A DNA stretch of 64,000 nucleotides from UBA7803 sp034522075 (GCA_034522075.1 JAXHLO010000021.1:62001-126000), one strand, 5' to 3'. Positions 34,244-43,571 are shown, numbered from the stretch's first letter. Notes: generated by a model not told the origin, from the letters alone. Translations and numbers: made by a program.

Positions 34244-35329
34244 GTGGCTACGGGCAAAGATCTCACCGGGGCTCTGTGCGAAGCGGTTGAACGATGCGCC
34301 GCTACGGGCGGCTCGCTGACCATCGTCGGTGCCGGCAGCAAGAGCTTTCTCACCCGGGGCGTCGAGGCGCTGCCGGCGGATGCCGGGGGGCAGCTGCTGT
34401 CCGTGGCCGAGCACCACGGCATAGTCGACTACCGCCCCGAGGAACTGGTGCTCACTGCCCGTGCCGGTACGCCGCTGCGCGAGGTGGAACGGGTGCTGGC
34501 CCAGGCCGGCCAGCATCTGCCGTTCGAACCCCCGCAGTTTCATGGCGGCGGTACATTGGGCGGCGCCGTGGCTGCGGGGCTGTCCGGTCCCGGCCGCCCC
34601 TGGCGGGGGGCGCTGCGTGATGCGCTGCTGGGAGTTGAGCTGCTCAACGGGCGCGGCGAGGTGCTGCGTTTCGGCGGTCAGGTCATGAAGAACGTGGCTG
34701 GTTACGACGTATCGCGCCTGCAGGCCGGCGCATTCGGTACCCTCGGCCTGCTGCTGGCGGTGAGCGTCAAGGTGCTGCCCCGGCCCAGCGTCGAGCGGAC
34801 CCGGGTATTCGAGTTGCCGCCCGCCGAGGCCTTGGTGTGCTGTCGCGCCTGGGCCCGGCGACCCTACCCTATCACGGCCACCTGCTATCACCGGGGGCAA
34901 TTGCGCGTCCGGCTGTCCGGGGCCGAAGCCGCCGTGACTCAGGCGGCGGCCCAGCTCGGCGGCGATGACGATACCAGTTCCGGGTTCTGGCCGGCCTTGC
35001 GCGATCAGCGTCTGGAGTTCTTCGCCGAACCCGGTCTGTGGCGGACTTCCGTACCGCCGGCAGCGGCACTTCCCGCCGAGGACTGTCTGGTGACCTGGGG
35101 CGGTGCCGAGCGCTGGTGGCGGCCGGGCGATAGGCAAGCGGCGCGGCGCCAGGCCGCGGCCCAGGGAGGCTATGCGCGTCCCTACGACGGCAGCTTCGGC
35201 GTTCGTACCGGCGCGCACCTGAGTGGGGCGGAGTCCCGGTTGTCGGAGCGCTTGCGCCAGGCCTTCGATCCGCACAGGGTGTTCAACCGCAATCTCACCA
35301 GCACAGCCGAGGCCGACCTTGCAGACTGA
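34244..35329 (+). CDS. glcE: Glycolate oxidase FAD-binding subunit GlcE
   Basis: A 361-residue protein with the FAD_binding_4 fold: TIVGAGSKSFLTRG, DYRPEELVLTARAGTPLREVERVLA, FHGGGTLGGAVAAGLSGPGRPWRGALRDALLGVELLNGRGEVLRFGGQVMKNVAGYD. The end FDPHRVFNRNL is typical of GlcE. It pairs with GlcD in the membrane-bound complex. The GTG at 34244, two bases after the glcD stop, is chosen. The frame is open further upstream but lies within glcD. The 3' end overlaps glcF by 11 bp. Confidence 0.93.
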   Translation: MATGKDLTGALCEAVERCAATGGSLTIVGAGSKSFLTRGVEALPADAGGQLLSVAEHHGIVDYRPEELVLTARAGTPLREVERVLAQAGQHLPFEPPQFHGGGTLGGAVAAGLSGPGRPWRGALRDALLGVELLNGRGEVLRFGGQVMKNVAGYDVSRLQAGAFGTLGLLLAVSVKVLPRPSVERTRVFELPPAEALVCCRAWARRPYPITATCYHRGQLRVRLSGAEAAVTQAAAQLGGDDDTSSGFWPALRDQRLEFFAEPGLWRTSVPPAAALPAEDCLVTWGGAERWWRPGDRQAARRQAAAQGGYARPYDGSFGVRTGAHLSGAESRLSERLRQAFDPHRVFNRNLTSTAEADLAD

Positions 35330-36527
35330 ACTGCCGCGCGAATATCTGGCGACTGACACCGGCAGCCGGGCCGACGGCATACTGCGCAGTTGCGTGCACT
35401 GCGGCTTCTGCAATGCCACGTGTCCCACCTATCAACTGCTGGGCGATGAACTCGACGGTCCGCGCGGCCGTATCTATCTGATCAAAGAGATGCTGGAGTC
35501 ACAGCGCGCCAACGACGTCGCAGCGCGCCACCTGGATCGCTGCCTCACCTGCCGCGCCTGTGAAACCACCTGCCCCAGCGGCGTGCAGTACGGCGAGCTG
35601 CTGGAGATCGGCCGCGACTTCCTGGAACGCGAACGGCCGCGGCGCGGCTCGGAGCGCTGGTTGCGCGGCTGGCTGTTGCGGGTCGTACCCGATCGGCGGC
35701 GTTTCCGGCGCTGGGCGCGGCTGGGCCGGGCATTCCGCTGGCTGCTGCCGCGCCGGCTTGCCGCTCAGGTGCCGCCAGCGCCCGCCGAGCCGGCCGCTGT
35801 GCCTGTGCCGGCCGCTGCCGCGACACGCCGGGTGCTGCTGCTGCAGGGTTGCGTTCAGCAGGCGGCCACGCCGGAAGTCAATGCCCGGCTGGCGGAGTTG
35901 CTGGCCGGCCGCGGCATCGAGACCGTGACGGTGGCGGAGGAAGGCTGCTGCGGCGCACTGGCCCTGCACCTCGGCGAAACCGACCGGGCGCGGACCACTA
36001 TGGCCGGTACCCTGGATGCTCTGGCGGAGCGGCTCGATGAGGTGGAGGCGGTGATTTCCACGGCCAGCGGTTGCGGCGTGACGGTCAAGGATTATGGCCG
36101 CCTGCTGGCCGACGACCCGCGCCGCGCCGCAACGGCGCGCCGCCTGGCCGAGCTGACCGTGGATGCGGCGGAATATCTGGGCGGGCAAGCCATCGACTGG
36201 CAGCGCCGCGGCGACTACCGGCGTGTGGCCTGGCATTCGCCCTGCACCCTGCAGCACGGCCAGCAGGTCACCGGGGTGGTGGAGACTCTACTCGGCGAAG
36301 CCGGTTATGAGCTGGTCAAGGTGTCCGAGGCACATCTGTGCTGTGGCTCCGCGGGCAGCTATTCCATACTGCAGCCGGAACTGTCCGGCCAACTCAAGCG
36401 GCGCAAGCTGACCGCGCTGGAGCAGCACGACCCGGACGTCATCGCCACGGCGAACGTCGGCTGTCAGCTTCATCTGGCAGGTGCTGCCGGGAAACCGGTA
36501 GTGCACTGGCTGGAACTGCTGAAGTAG
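35319..36527 (+). CDS. glcF: Glycolate oxidase iron-sulfur subunit GlcF (TTG start)
   Basis: A 402-residue iron-sulfur protein. Two 4Fe-4S motifs are seen: CVHCGFCNATCPTYQ (near residue 29) and CLTCRACETTCPSG (near 80). Two cysteine-rich CCG-type domains follow: EEGCCGALALHLGE and HLCCGSAGSYSILQPELS. These transfer electrons from GlcD/E to quinone. The start is a TTG inside the glcE end (LQTELPREYLATD). An earlier ATG would add an Arg/Cys-rich tail from the overlapping frame. The operon ends here. The next gene is convergent after 17 bp. Confidence 0.94.
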   Translation: MQTELPREYLATDTGSRADGILRSCVHCGFCNATCPTYQLLGDELDGPRGRIYLIKEMLESQRANDVAARHLDRCLTCRACETTCPSGVQYGELLEIGRDFLERERPRRGSERWLRGWLLRVVPDRRRFRRWARLGRAFRWLLPRRLAAQVPPAPAEPAAVPVPAAAATRRVLLLQGCVQQAATPEVNARLAELLAGRGIETVTVAEEGCCGALALHLGETDRARTTMAGTLDALAERLDEVEAVISTASGCGVTVKDYGRLLADDPRRAATARRLAELTVDAAEYLGGQAIDWQRRGDYRRVAWHSPCTLQHGQQVTGVVETLLGEAGYELVKVSEAHLCCGSAGSYSILQPELSGQLKRRKLTALEQHDPDVIATANVGCQLHLAGAAGKPVVHWLELLK

Positions 36528-36544
36528 TTGTGCGCCGGGCAGTG

Positions 36545-37078
36545 TCAGCCCCGGTAAGTGCGCCAGCGGGCGCGAATTCGCGCGGCCGCATCCCGATCTC
36601 CCTGAGCTTCGAGAGCATCGGCGACCACGAGCCAGCCGGCGCGCTGTTCGTCGCTGGCGTTTCCCGCCAGCGCGATGGCTTTCTGGGCGAGCTGCTCGGC
36701 GCGCTCCGGCCGCTCGGCGGCGAGTTGCAGGCGGGCCAGCCGCAGCCACAGCTCGGCATCTCTGGAGTTCAAGCGAATGGCGCGCTCCACGTAGGCGATG
36801 GCGCCGGCCAGATCGCCGCTCTCTGCAGAGCGCTCGCTCTGGCGCAGCAGTGCCAGGGTGGGGGCGCTGGCATCGGATCGGGCGGGCGCGCTCGCTGCGG
36901 GCTGCCGCTCGCTTCGGGTTCCGTCGTCCGTATCGGCAGCACCGGGTTCTCCGGCGTCCACCACCGGCGGGCTGTCGGGGCCGTCGGAACGCGGTTGTAC
37001 GCCGGCACAACCCGCGGCCAGGGTCATGGTCAGGAAGAGCAGGGCGGCTCCTGCGCTGTTCAGTCGTTGCCGATCCAA
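36545..37078 (-). CDS. TPR lipoprotein next to PBP1B; candidate LpoP activator
   Basis: A 177-residue protein with signal peptide and lipobox (LTMTLAAGCAG), then a low-complexity Asp/Ser/Pro linker to about residue 70. One to two TPR repeats follow (SAESGDLAGAIAYVERAIRLNSRDAELWLRLARLQLAAERPERAEQLAQKAIALA in consecutive pieces). The start overlaps the 3' end of mrcB by 19 bp, so the two are cotranslated. In Pseudomonas aeruginosa the PBP1b activator LpoP is a TPR lipoprotein encoded next to its PBP. Position, anchor and fold all agree here, though sequence identity to LpoP was not tested. Confidence 0.8.
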   Translation of the reverse strand: MDRQRLNSAGAALLFLTMTLAAGCAGVQPRSDGPDSPPVVDAGEPGAADTDDGTRSERQPAASAPARSDASAPTLALLRQSERSAESGDLAGAIAYVERAIRLNSRDAELWLRLARLQLAAERPERAEQLAQKAIALAGNASDEQRAGWLVVADALEAQGDRDAAARIRARWRTYRG

Positions 37079-39369
37079 GATCGCAGCCGGTCGGTGATGG
37101 AGCGCAGGTTGATACCACAGCCCGGCTTGCTGCGCAAAGCCGCGTCGTCCGGCAGCGGCAGTTCCACCACCTCGGCGCAGCCGTCATGGGCCACCAGGCC
37201 GGTGTCGTATTCGATGGTCTGCAGCCGCTGGCCGGGAGTGTGCAGCAGCGGCCGCACGCCCAGGTGGGTCATGATCTCGTCCCACACTTTCAGCGCTCCG
37301 CCGGCACCGGTGAGCCCCATGGTCAGGTTGTCGTCGGTGCCGACCCAGACCACACTCAGGTGTTCGTCGTCGTAGCCGGCGAACCAGCTGTCGCGGAAGT
37401 CGTCGGAGGTGCCGGTTTTACCGGCGGTGCCGGCGCGGGCAAAGCGCGATGTGGCACCTGTGCCCTGCTGCATCACGGCCTCCAGGGCGCGGGACAGGGT
37501 GCGCGCATGATGGGGTTCGATGCGCTGGTCCACGTCCAGGGAGTGTCGGGATACCGGGGCGCCGCTTTCATCGAGTACGGCGATGACCGCTTTCGGCCGC
37601 ATGTGAAAGCCGCCGCTGGCAAAGGTCCCGTAAAGGGTGGCCACTTCCAGCGGCGTCATGGCTTCGGCACCCAGCAGCAATGACGGGTAACGGTTCTGGG
37701 GCGCAATGCCGGTCAATGTGCCCAGACGTTCGGCGACCGTATTGACGCCGAGCTCCAACCCCAGATTCACGGTGGCCAGGTTCAGCGAATCTCCCAGACC
37801 GCGGACCAGGGGGACGGATCCGTGAACTTCTTCGTCGAAATTGCGCGGCGACCAGCTGCGTCCGCTCTGCTCGAGCATGACCGGCGCATCATTGATCATG
37901 CTGGCCAGGTGATAGCCCTGCTCGAGGGCGGTCGGATGGACCACCGGTTTGATCAGCGAGCCCACAGGTCGTCGGGCATTGAGTACCCGGTTGAAGCCGT
38001 CGAAGCCGGCGGTGCGCCCGCCGGCCACGGCGAGCACTTCGCCGGTCTGGTTGGCGGTGACCACCACCGCACCCTGCAGCGACTCGGCGGGCATGTCGCG
38101 CTGATGTTCCAGCCGTATCAGCGTTTCCGACAGTGATTGTTCCACGGCATCCTGCACGTTGGGTTCCAGGGTGGTGAAGATCCGCAGACCCTGGGACGTC
38201 AGGTCGTCATCGGCATAGCGCTCGTTGAGCTCCTTGCGCACCAGATCCATGAACGCCGGATGATAGGCGCCGCCGCTGCGGGTGCCGCTTACCACCTTGA
38301 GGGGCATGGCCGTGCTGCGTTCGTAGACAGCTTCCTCGATCAGCGCGCTCTGCTGCATCTTGGCCAGCACCAGGTTGCGCCGCGCCAGAGCGCGCTCGGG
38401 ATGCCGGAACGGGTTGTAGTAGGACGGCCCGCGAATCACCGCGATCAAGGTGGCGATCTCGTCCACGCTCAACTCGGCAATGGGCTTGTTGAAGTAATAC
38501 TGGGCGCCCAGGCCGAAGCCATGCACGGCGCGCTGGCCGTCCTGGCCCAGATAGATTTCGTTGATGTAGGCGTTGAGGATATCCTCCTTGTCGAAACGCG
38601 CCTCGAGAATGACGGCCATTGCGACCTCGCGCAGCTTGCGCTCGAAGGTCCGGCGGTTATCGAGGAAGTAGCTTTTCACCAGTTGCTGGGTGAGGGTGCT
38701 GCCGCCCTGACGGATCTCGCCGGCTCGAAGGTTCACCCACATGGCCCGGGCGATGCCCGTCAGGTCGAACCCGGCGTGGTCGTCGAAGTTCTGGTCCTCC
38801 ACGGCTTTCAGGGCGTCGCGCAGCAGATCGGGTATGCGCTCGGGTTGCAGGACCAGGCGGTCTTCGCCGTGACTGGGGAAGAAACTGCCGATGGTCAGCG
38901 GTTCGAGCCGAACCAGCGGGACAGGACGGCCGTTGCTGTCGGCCATATCCGCGATGCCGCCGCCTTCGAAAGTCAGGCTCACACGCTGGCTGGCGCGCTG
39001 GCGCTCCATGAACCGGAATGCCCGCAGATGGATGTCCAGGCGGTTGGCCGTGCGTTTGTAGGTGCCGGGGGAGGCGGGATTGGCCTGTGCCTGGTAGCCC
39101 AGCCGTTCCAGTTCGCCCGTGACGTCGGCCAGATTCAACGCCGCTCCGGGATACAGCTCCAGCGGTTGCGCATAGATCACCGCCGGTACCGACCAGCGAC
39201 GGCCTTCGAAGGTGCTGGTGATGGTGCGGTCGAGGTAGAAGAGATAGCCGGCTACGGCGACCACCGCCAGTGAAGCGCACACCAGTGCACCGAGCAGACC
39301 ATAGCGCAACCAGCGCGGCAGCTGCCGCCGGGTCTTACGGCGGGCCTTGGAGCGGCGGCGTTCAGCCAC
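37060..39369 (-). CDS. mrcB: Penicillin-binding protein 1B (bifunctional class A PBP)
   Basis: A 769-residue protein. Basic cytoplasmic tail, one membrane helix (YGLLGALVCASLAVVAVAGYLFYL), then a UB2H-like region (residues about 70-150). The glycosyltransferase domain has EDQNFDDHAGFD, RQGGSTLTQQLVKSYF and ARFDKEDILNAYINEIYLGQ. The transpeptidase has GSLIKP (SxxK), SLNLATV (SxN) and GKTGTSDDFRDSWFAGY (KTG). It polymerises and crosslinks peptidoglycan at the inner membrane. The UB2H segment is where lipoprotein activators dock in Escherichia coli PBP1B. The gene directly downstream encodes such a lipoprotein. Confidence 0.95.
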   Translation of the reverse strand: MAERRRSKARRKTRRQLPRWLRYGLLGALVCASLAVVAVAGYLFYLDRTITSTFEGRRWSVPAVIYAQPLELYPGAALNLADVTGELERLGYQAQANPASPGTYKRTANRLDIHLRAFRFMERQRASQRVSLTFEGGGIADMADSNGRPVPLVRLEPLTIGSFFPSHGEDRLVLQPERIPDLLRDALKAVEDQNFDDHAGFDLTGIARAMWVNLRAGEIRQGGSTLTQQLVKSYFLDNRRTFERKLREVAMAVILEARFDKEDILNAYINEIYLGQDGQRAVHGFGLGAQYYFNKPIAELSVDEIATLIAVIRGPSYYNPFRHPERALARRNLVLAKMQQSALIEEAVYERSTAMPLKVVSGTRSGGAYHPAFMDLVRKELNERYADDDLTSQGLRIFTTLEPNVQDAVEQSLSETLIRLEHQRDMPAESLQGAVVVTANQTGEVLAVAGGRTAGFDGFNRVLNARRPVGSLIKPVVHPTALEQGYHLASMINDAPVMLEQSGRSWSPRNFDEEVHGSVPLVRGLGDSLNLATVNLGLELGVNTVAERLGTLTGIAPQNRYPSLLLGAEAMTPLEVATLYGTFASGGFHMRPKAVIAVLDESGAPVSRHSLDVDQRIEPHHARTLSRALEAVMQQGTGATSRFARAGTAGKTGTSDDFRDSWFAGYDDEHLSVVWVGTDDNLTMGLTGAGGALKVWDEIMTHLGVRPLLHTPGQRLQTIEYDTGLVAHDGCAEVVELPLPDDAALRSKPGCGINLRSITDRLRSWIGND

Positions 39370-39390
39370 TACCCGGCGCCGTGAACGGGG

Positions 39391-40044
39391 TCAGACCGAT
39401 TCCAGTTGCGAACGGGGGTCGCGCTGCTCGCGCTCCCGCACCAGGCCGAGCCAGGTGCCGAGCTTGCGGAAAACCACTCGCACAGCGCGCCAGAGTTTGG
39501 GGAGAAGCCAGCATAACAGCAGCAGAAATACTACGAAGACCGCCAAGAATACCACGGGATGCTGGAGTGCTGCCCACAGCCCGGCGAACACCGCGATGTC
39601 TTCGGCGAACGATACCGTCCAGTTCGAGAAGGGCTCCGGCGAGGTGTTGATCATCACCCGGCTGCCGGCTTTGGTGGCATGCGTGGCGGCTGTGACGCCG
39701 CCGCCCACCAGGCCGGCGGCAACGATCAATGCCGGGGTTACGTCGCCCACGGCGCCGGCGGCCAGGGCGGCTCCGGCGGGTATGCGGATGAACGTGTGCA
39801 GGGCATCCCAGCCGCTATCCACACCGGGGATTTTATCCGCCATGAACTCCACGCAATACATGAAGGCGGCGGCCAGAATCACCAGCGGGTCCTGTACGAC
39901 GTCAAGGGCCGGCGGCAGTTCGATGTAGCCCAGGGTACCGCCCATGCCGAGCATGGCGACGGCTGCATACAGGTTGATGCCGCTGGCCCAGGCGACCCCC
40001 ATGGTCAGGGCAATGGTCTGTATCAACGCGTCATATTCGCTCAC
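39391..40044 (-). CDS. DUF4126 membrane protein
   Basis: A 217-residue polytopic protein. It has IQTIALTMGVAWASGINLYAAVAMLG at the start, which is the family hallmark, then an internal repeat-like region (VGDVTPALIVAAGLVGGGVTAATHATKAGSRVMINTSPEP) and a C-terminal membrane helix (VVFLAVFVVFLLLLCWLLP) with a basic tail. Function of DUF4126 is unknown. The GTG at 40044 begins right before the family's usual N-terminus. An upstream ATG at 40119 adds 25 residues of doubtful relevance. It ends 22 bp before mrcB on the same strand, so it may be the first gene of that operon. Confidence 0.8.
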   Translation of the reverse strand: MSEYDALIQTIALTMGVAWASGINLYAAVAMLGMGGTLGYIELPPALDVVQDPLVILAAAFMYCVEFMADKIPGVDSGWDALHTFIRIPAGAALAAGAVGDVTPALIVAAGLVGGGVTAATHATKAGSRVMINTSPEPFSNWTVSFAEDIAVFAGLWAALQHPVVFLAVFVVFLLLLCWLLPKLWRAVRVVFRKLGTWLGLVREREQRDPRSQLESV

Positions 40045-40178
40045 GGTGGCCTCGTCGGAGTTTTCTATGCTGCCGGGAGAATAGCCATTCAACCTGAATG
40101 CAGGCTGAAACCGGGCCACGCCGAATGCGTCGGCTGCATCTTGCGGTCACCGGCCCGGCTCTGAAACAATGGACGGGT

Positions 40179-40303
40179 CCTAAGGGGTGGTTTCAACCTG
40201 AGACACCGTGTGCGCTAAAAGCGCACAAGACGAGTGCGCTCACAGCCGCACGAAACGGTGGACCCTTTGAACCTGATCCGGTTAACACCGGCGTAGGGAT
40301 AGG
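40179..40303 (+). promoter_or_regulatory. TPP (thiamine pyrophosphate) riboswitch, THI element
   Basis: All THI-box landmarks are present in order: P1 CCTA (40179-40182) pairing with TAGG (40300-40303), GGGGTG (40184-40189), CTGAGA (40198-40203), ACCTGATC (40271-40278), the P4/P5 hairpin CCGGTTAACACCGG and CGTAGGGA (40292-40299). The P3 arm is extended by about 50 nt, including a TGTGCGCT/AGCGCACA hairpin. The Shine-Dalgarno sequence before the receptor ATG lies in a small AGAC-AGGA-GTCT hairpin, which suggests control of translation. High TPP would switch off the TonB receptor gene downstream. Confidence 0.93.
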
Positions 40304-40372
40304 CATTCCTCACAAGGCTGCTTCTCTGCATTCCTTAGGGCGTTCATTTTCCGCAAGACAGGAGTCTGCAAG

Positions 40373-42463
40373 ATGAAAGCCCGATACTCCGGTTTTCTGC
40401 TCATCGGTCTGCTGCTGGCCGGCGCCGCCACTGCGCGCGCCCAGGGCCAGCCAATCGAAGAAATCATCGTCACGGGAGAGTTGCGCGAAGCGACGCTGTT
40501 CGACAGCTCGGCGAGCATCTCGGTGATCGATCTGGAAGATCAGCGCTCCGGCACTGTCAATCACTTGGAAGAGATCCTCGGCTGGGTGCCGAACGTGAAC
40601 TTCGCCAGCGGCGGCGGCCGGGCCCGCTTCGTGCAGATGCGCGGTATCGGCGAGCGGGGCCAGTTCGAGGAGCCCTTGAACCCCTCTGTGGGGCTGGTGC
40701 TCGACGGTGTCGACCTGTCCGGGATAGGGGTCACCGCCACGCTGTTCGATGTGGACCAGGTGGAGGTGCTGCGCGGCCCCCAGGGCACGCTTTACGGCGC
40801 CAATGCCCTGGCAGGCCTGATCAACGTGCGCAGCAACGATCCCACCGCGGAGTTCGAGTCACGCCTGCGCCTGGAAGCCGGAGATTACGGCGCTCGAGGC
40901 GTGGGCGGCGTTGTGTCCGGGCCCTTGTCGGAGACGCTGGGCTATCGCATTGCCGCACAGCGCTACCAGGACGATGGTTTCATGAAGAACCGCTTTCTCG
41001 GCCGCGACGATGTCGCCGACCACGATGAACTGACCATACGCGGCAAGCTGCTGTGGACGCCGCAGCCGGAGCAGACCTGGACGTTCGCCGCGGGCTATGT
41101 CGATGCCGACAACGGCTACGATGCATTCTCTCTGGACAACGATCGGACGACGTTGTCCGACGAACCCGGCCAGGATCAGCAGCAGACCGGTTACGGCAGC
41201 GTACACGTGACCTGGGCATTGAACGATGCCGTCGATTTCGTCGGTACCTTTGGCGGTTCACGCAGCGACAGCGACTATGGCTACGACGAAGACTGGTCGT
41301 TCGAGGGCTTTCATCCGGACGGCTATTCGTCCACCGACCGGTACCTGCGCGAGCGCGACAGTGTGTCGCTGGATCTGCGTCTGCTGTCGGGTCCGGACGG
41401 ACGGCTGTGGGGTGACAGCACCGATTGGCTGGTGGGGCTCTACGCACTGGATCAGACTTCCGATCTGGAACGCCAGTACACCTTCCTGGCAGAGGATTTC
41501 ACGAGCCGTTTCGAAACCCGCCGCTTGGCCGCCTACGGCGAGCTCGAGCATGCCTTCACGAAGCGAACCCGGCTGATATTCGGCCTGCGCGCCGAGCGTC
41601 ACAGCGCCGACTACGGTAACTCCGACGCTGTGCGCTTCAGCCCCACGGATCACATGCTCGGCGGCCGTCTGGTGCTGGAGCATGACGCTACCGACAGCGT
41701 CATGGGCTATCTGAGTGCCACCCGGGGCTACAAGGTGGGCGGTTTCAATGTCAGCGGCACGCTGGATCCGGCCTTGCGCGAATACGACCCGGAGACTGTG
41801 TGGAATTACGAGGCCGGGCTGAAGGGCACCTGGCTCGACGGCCGCCTGAGTGCCCGGGGTTCGGCTTTCTACATGCAGCGCGATGACGTACAGGTGGCCA
41901 CGTCCATCACCATCGAGCGCGACGACGGCAGCGTCGAGTTCATCGACCTGGTCAGCAACGCCGCCGAAGGCCGCAATCGCGGCCTGGAACTGGAGGTGGA
42001 CTACCGGCCGCTGGCAGCGCTGTCGCTGTTTGCCAGCCTGGGCATCCTCGATACGCGCTTCGACGACTTCGTCAACAACAACGGCGAAGATCTCGGCGGC
42101 GAAGCGCAGGCTCATGCACCGGACTATCAATTTTTTGCCGGTGCCGAATACCGGTTCGCACCGGGCTGGTACCTGCGGGTGGAGGCGGAAGGCAAAGACC
42201 GCTTCTACTTCTCCAACAGCAACCGCTTCGTCCCCGACCCCGACGACGTGCGCTCCGATGCCTACGAGCTGTGGAATGCCAGCGTCGGCTATGAAGCGGC
42301 GCACTGGAAACTGAAATTGTGGGGCCGCAACCTGACTGACGAGGCCTATGCCGTGCGCGGCTTCTATTTCGGCAATGATCCTCGCACGGGTTATGAGCCC
42401 AATGGTTGGTTCCAGTTCGGTGAGCCGCGACGTTACGGCGTCACGGTGACGCTGTGGAACTGA
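40373..42463 (+). CDS. TonB-dependent outer-membrane receptor, probable thiamine (or precursor) transporter
   Basis: A 696-residue protein with signal peptide (GFLLIGLLLAGAATARAQG) and a TonB box (IEEIIVTG near residue 30). A plug domain follows (SASISVIDLEDQ, VQMRGIGERGQFEEPLNPSVGLVLDGVDLSG, DQVEVLRGPQGTLYGANALAGLINVRSND) and then a 22-strand-type barrel ending RYGVTVTLWN. Sequence alone resembles generic siderophore-type TBDTs. The TPP riboswitch directly upstream points to uptake of thiamine, its phosphates or a biosynthetic precursor. No inner-membrane thiamine transporter is visible nearby. The next gene is convergent. Confidence 0.93.
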   Translation: MKARYSGFLLIGLLLAGAATARAQGQPIEEIIVTGELREATLFDSSASISVIDLEDQRSGTVNHLEEILGWVPNVNFASGGGRARFVQMRGIGERGQFEEPLNPSVGLVLDGVDLSGIGVTATLFDVDQVEVLRGPQGTLYGANALAGLINVRSNDPTAEFESRLRLEAGDYGARGVGGVVSGPLSETLGYRIAAQRYQDDGFMKNRFLGRDDVADHDELTIRGKLLWTPQPEQTWTFAAGYVDADNGYDAFSLDNDRTTLSDEPGQDQQQTGYGSVHVTWALNDAVDFVGTFGGSRSDSDYGYDEDWSFEGFHPDGYSSTDRYLRERDSVSLDLRLLSGPDGRLWGDSTDWLVGLYALDQTSDLERQYTFLAEDFTSRFETRRLAAYGELEHAFTKRTRLIFGLRAERHSADYGNSDAVRFSPTDHMLGGRLVLEHDATDSVMGYLSATRGYKVGGFNVSGTLDPALREYDPETVWNYEAGLKGTWLDGRLSARGSAFYMQRDDVQVATSITIERDDGSVEFIDLVSNAAEGRNRGLELEVDYRPLAALSLFASLGILDTRFDDFVNNNGEDLGGEAQAHAPDYQFFAGAEYRFAPGWYLRVEAEGKDRFYFSNSNRFVPDPDDVRSDAYELWNASVGYEAAHWKLKLWGRNLTDEAYAVRGFYFGNDPRTGYEPNGWFQFGEPRRYGVTVTLWN

Positions 42464-42497
42464 CGGCCGGCGGTGACTTACTCGACTGCCAGCCGGG

Positions 42498-43181
42498 CTA
42501 CGGCGTCTCGGCGGATTGTTCCAGGGCGATGATGTGATCGAGGACATCCAGCGCTGTGCGCCGGCCCACTTCCATGCCGATGCGGTATTTGTCGTCCACC
42601 ACCAGCGTCGGCACACTGGCGATGCGCAGCTCACGCTGGTCGCGCTCGGCCTGGCGGAAGCGGCTGCGCACAGCGGTCGAGTCGAAGGCGCGCAGGAAGT
42701 CTTCCCGGCTGACGCCGTAGCCGTCCACGTAGTCCGCCACCATTTCGGCGGACAGGAACTGACGCCCCTGGTCGTGGATGGCGCTGAACAGCCGCTCGTG
42801 GTTCCGCTCCAGGGCGCCTAGCTCGTCGAGGGCAAGATAGGTGCGTGCCAGCAGTGCCCACACCGGTGAGAACGTGACCGGCGTGCGCTGGAACTCCACG
42901 CCGTCGGGCTTGCCGGCCTGCCAGTCTTCGATCATGGGGTCGAAGTTGCGGCAGTGGATGCACGCATAGGAGAAAAACTCACGCACTTCTATGGGCTCGC
43001 CCGGGCGCCGGCCCCTGGCATCTTCGATCACCTCATAGTGCGTGCCTGCCTGGAACTCACCCTCCGTCAAACCGGTGCTGTACACCAGGCCGTAGCCGAT
43101 GACGATGACGACGATGGCCGCGACCACGCCGATGATGGTGTTGCGGGTGCGGATGACCTGGCGTTCTTTTCGGGTTGGCAT
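42498..43181 (-). CDS. DsbA-family thiol:disulfide protein, membrane-anchored
   Basis: A 227-residue protein. An N-terminal helix (TIIGVVAAIVVIVIGYGLVYSTG) anchors it or acts as an uncleaved signal, so the domain is periplasmic. The DsbA fold has the active site SYACIHCRNFDP (CIHC), the helical insertion, and the cis-Pro loop RIASVPTLVVDDKYRIG near the end. DsbA enzymes introduce disulfides into exported proteins. CIHC differs from the CPHC of Escherichia coli DsbA and is likely to alter redox potential. It is divergent from the glutaredoxin-like gene, separated by 132 bp, which suggests a small thiol-redox cluster. Confidence 0.88.
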   Translation of the reverse strand: MPTRKERQVIRTRNTIIGVVAAIVVIVIGYGLVYSTGLTEGEFQAGTHYEVIEDARGRRPGEPIEVREFFSYACIHCRNFDPMIEDWQAGKPDGVEFQRTPVTFSPVWALLARTYLALDELGALERNHERLFSAIHDQGRQFLSAEMVADYVDGYGVSREDFLRAFDSTAVRSRFRQAERDQRELRIASVPTLVVDDKYRIGMEVGRRTALDVLDHIIALEQSAETP

Positions 43182-43313
43182 TGTGGCTCCGGCAGCGATT
43201 CCTGGCGCAAGTGTAACCAGACGCAGCTCATTCGTCGCCTCGCCTCAGGCTCTGCGGCGCCTGCAGCAGCCCGGTATGGCATACTGCCGGGCCGATTCAG
43301 CCAGAGTTCCGAA

Positions 43314-43571
43314 ATGGCGGAAACCTATACGCTCTATCACTACGCCAGTTGCCCGTTCTGTGCCCGGGTGCGGCAGTTCCTCGACCAGGCGGGCATCGAG
43401 TTGCCCATGCGCGACATTCTGCGCGATCCTGCGGCGCGCCGTGAACTCATCGACGGCGGCGGCCGGGCCACCGTGCCGTGCCTGCGCATCGAACGTGATG
43501 GAACCGTGCGCTGGCTGTACGAATCCCTGGACATCATCGACTACCTGAAACGCCGGTATGCGAACGCGTAG
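43314..43571 (+). CDS. Glutaredoxin-like / GST N-terminal-like redox protein
   Basis: An 85-residue single thioredoxin-fold protein: TLYHYASCPFCARVRQFLDQAGIELPM with CPFC active site, the cis-Pro TVPCLRIERDG and SLDIIDYLKRRYAN, which resembles the GSH-binding part of GST N-terminal domains. It would act as a cytoplasmic glutathione-dependent reductase. The start ATG is set by the fold. The Shine-Dalgarno sequence is weak. Confidence 0.85.
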   Translation: MAETYTLYHYASCPFCARVRQFLDQAGIELPMRDILRDPAARRELIDGGGRATVPCLRIERDGTVRWLYESLDIIDYLKRRYANA

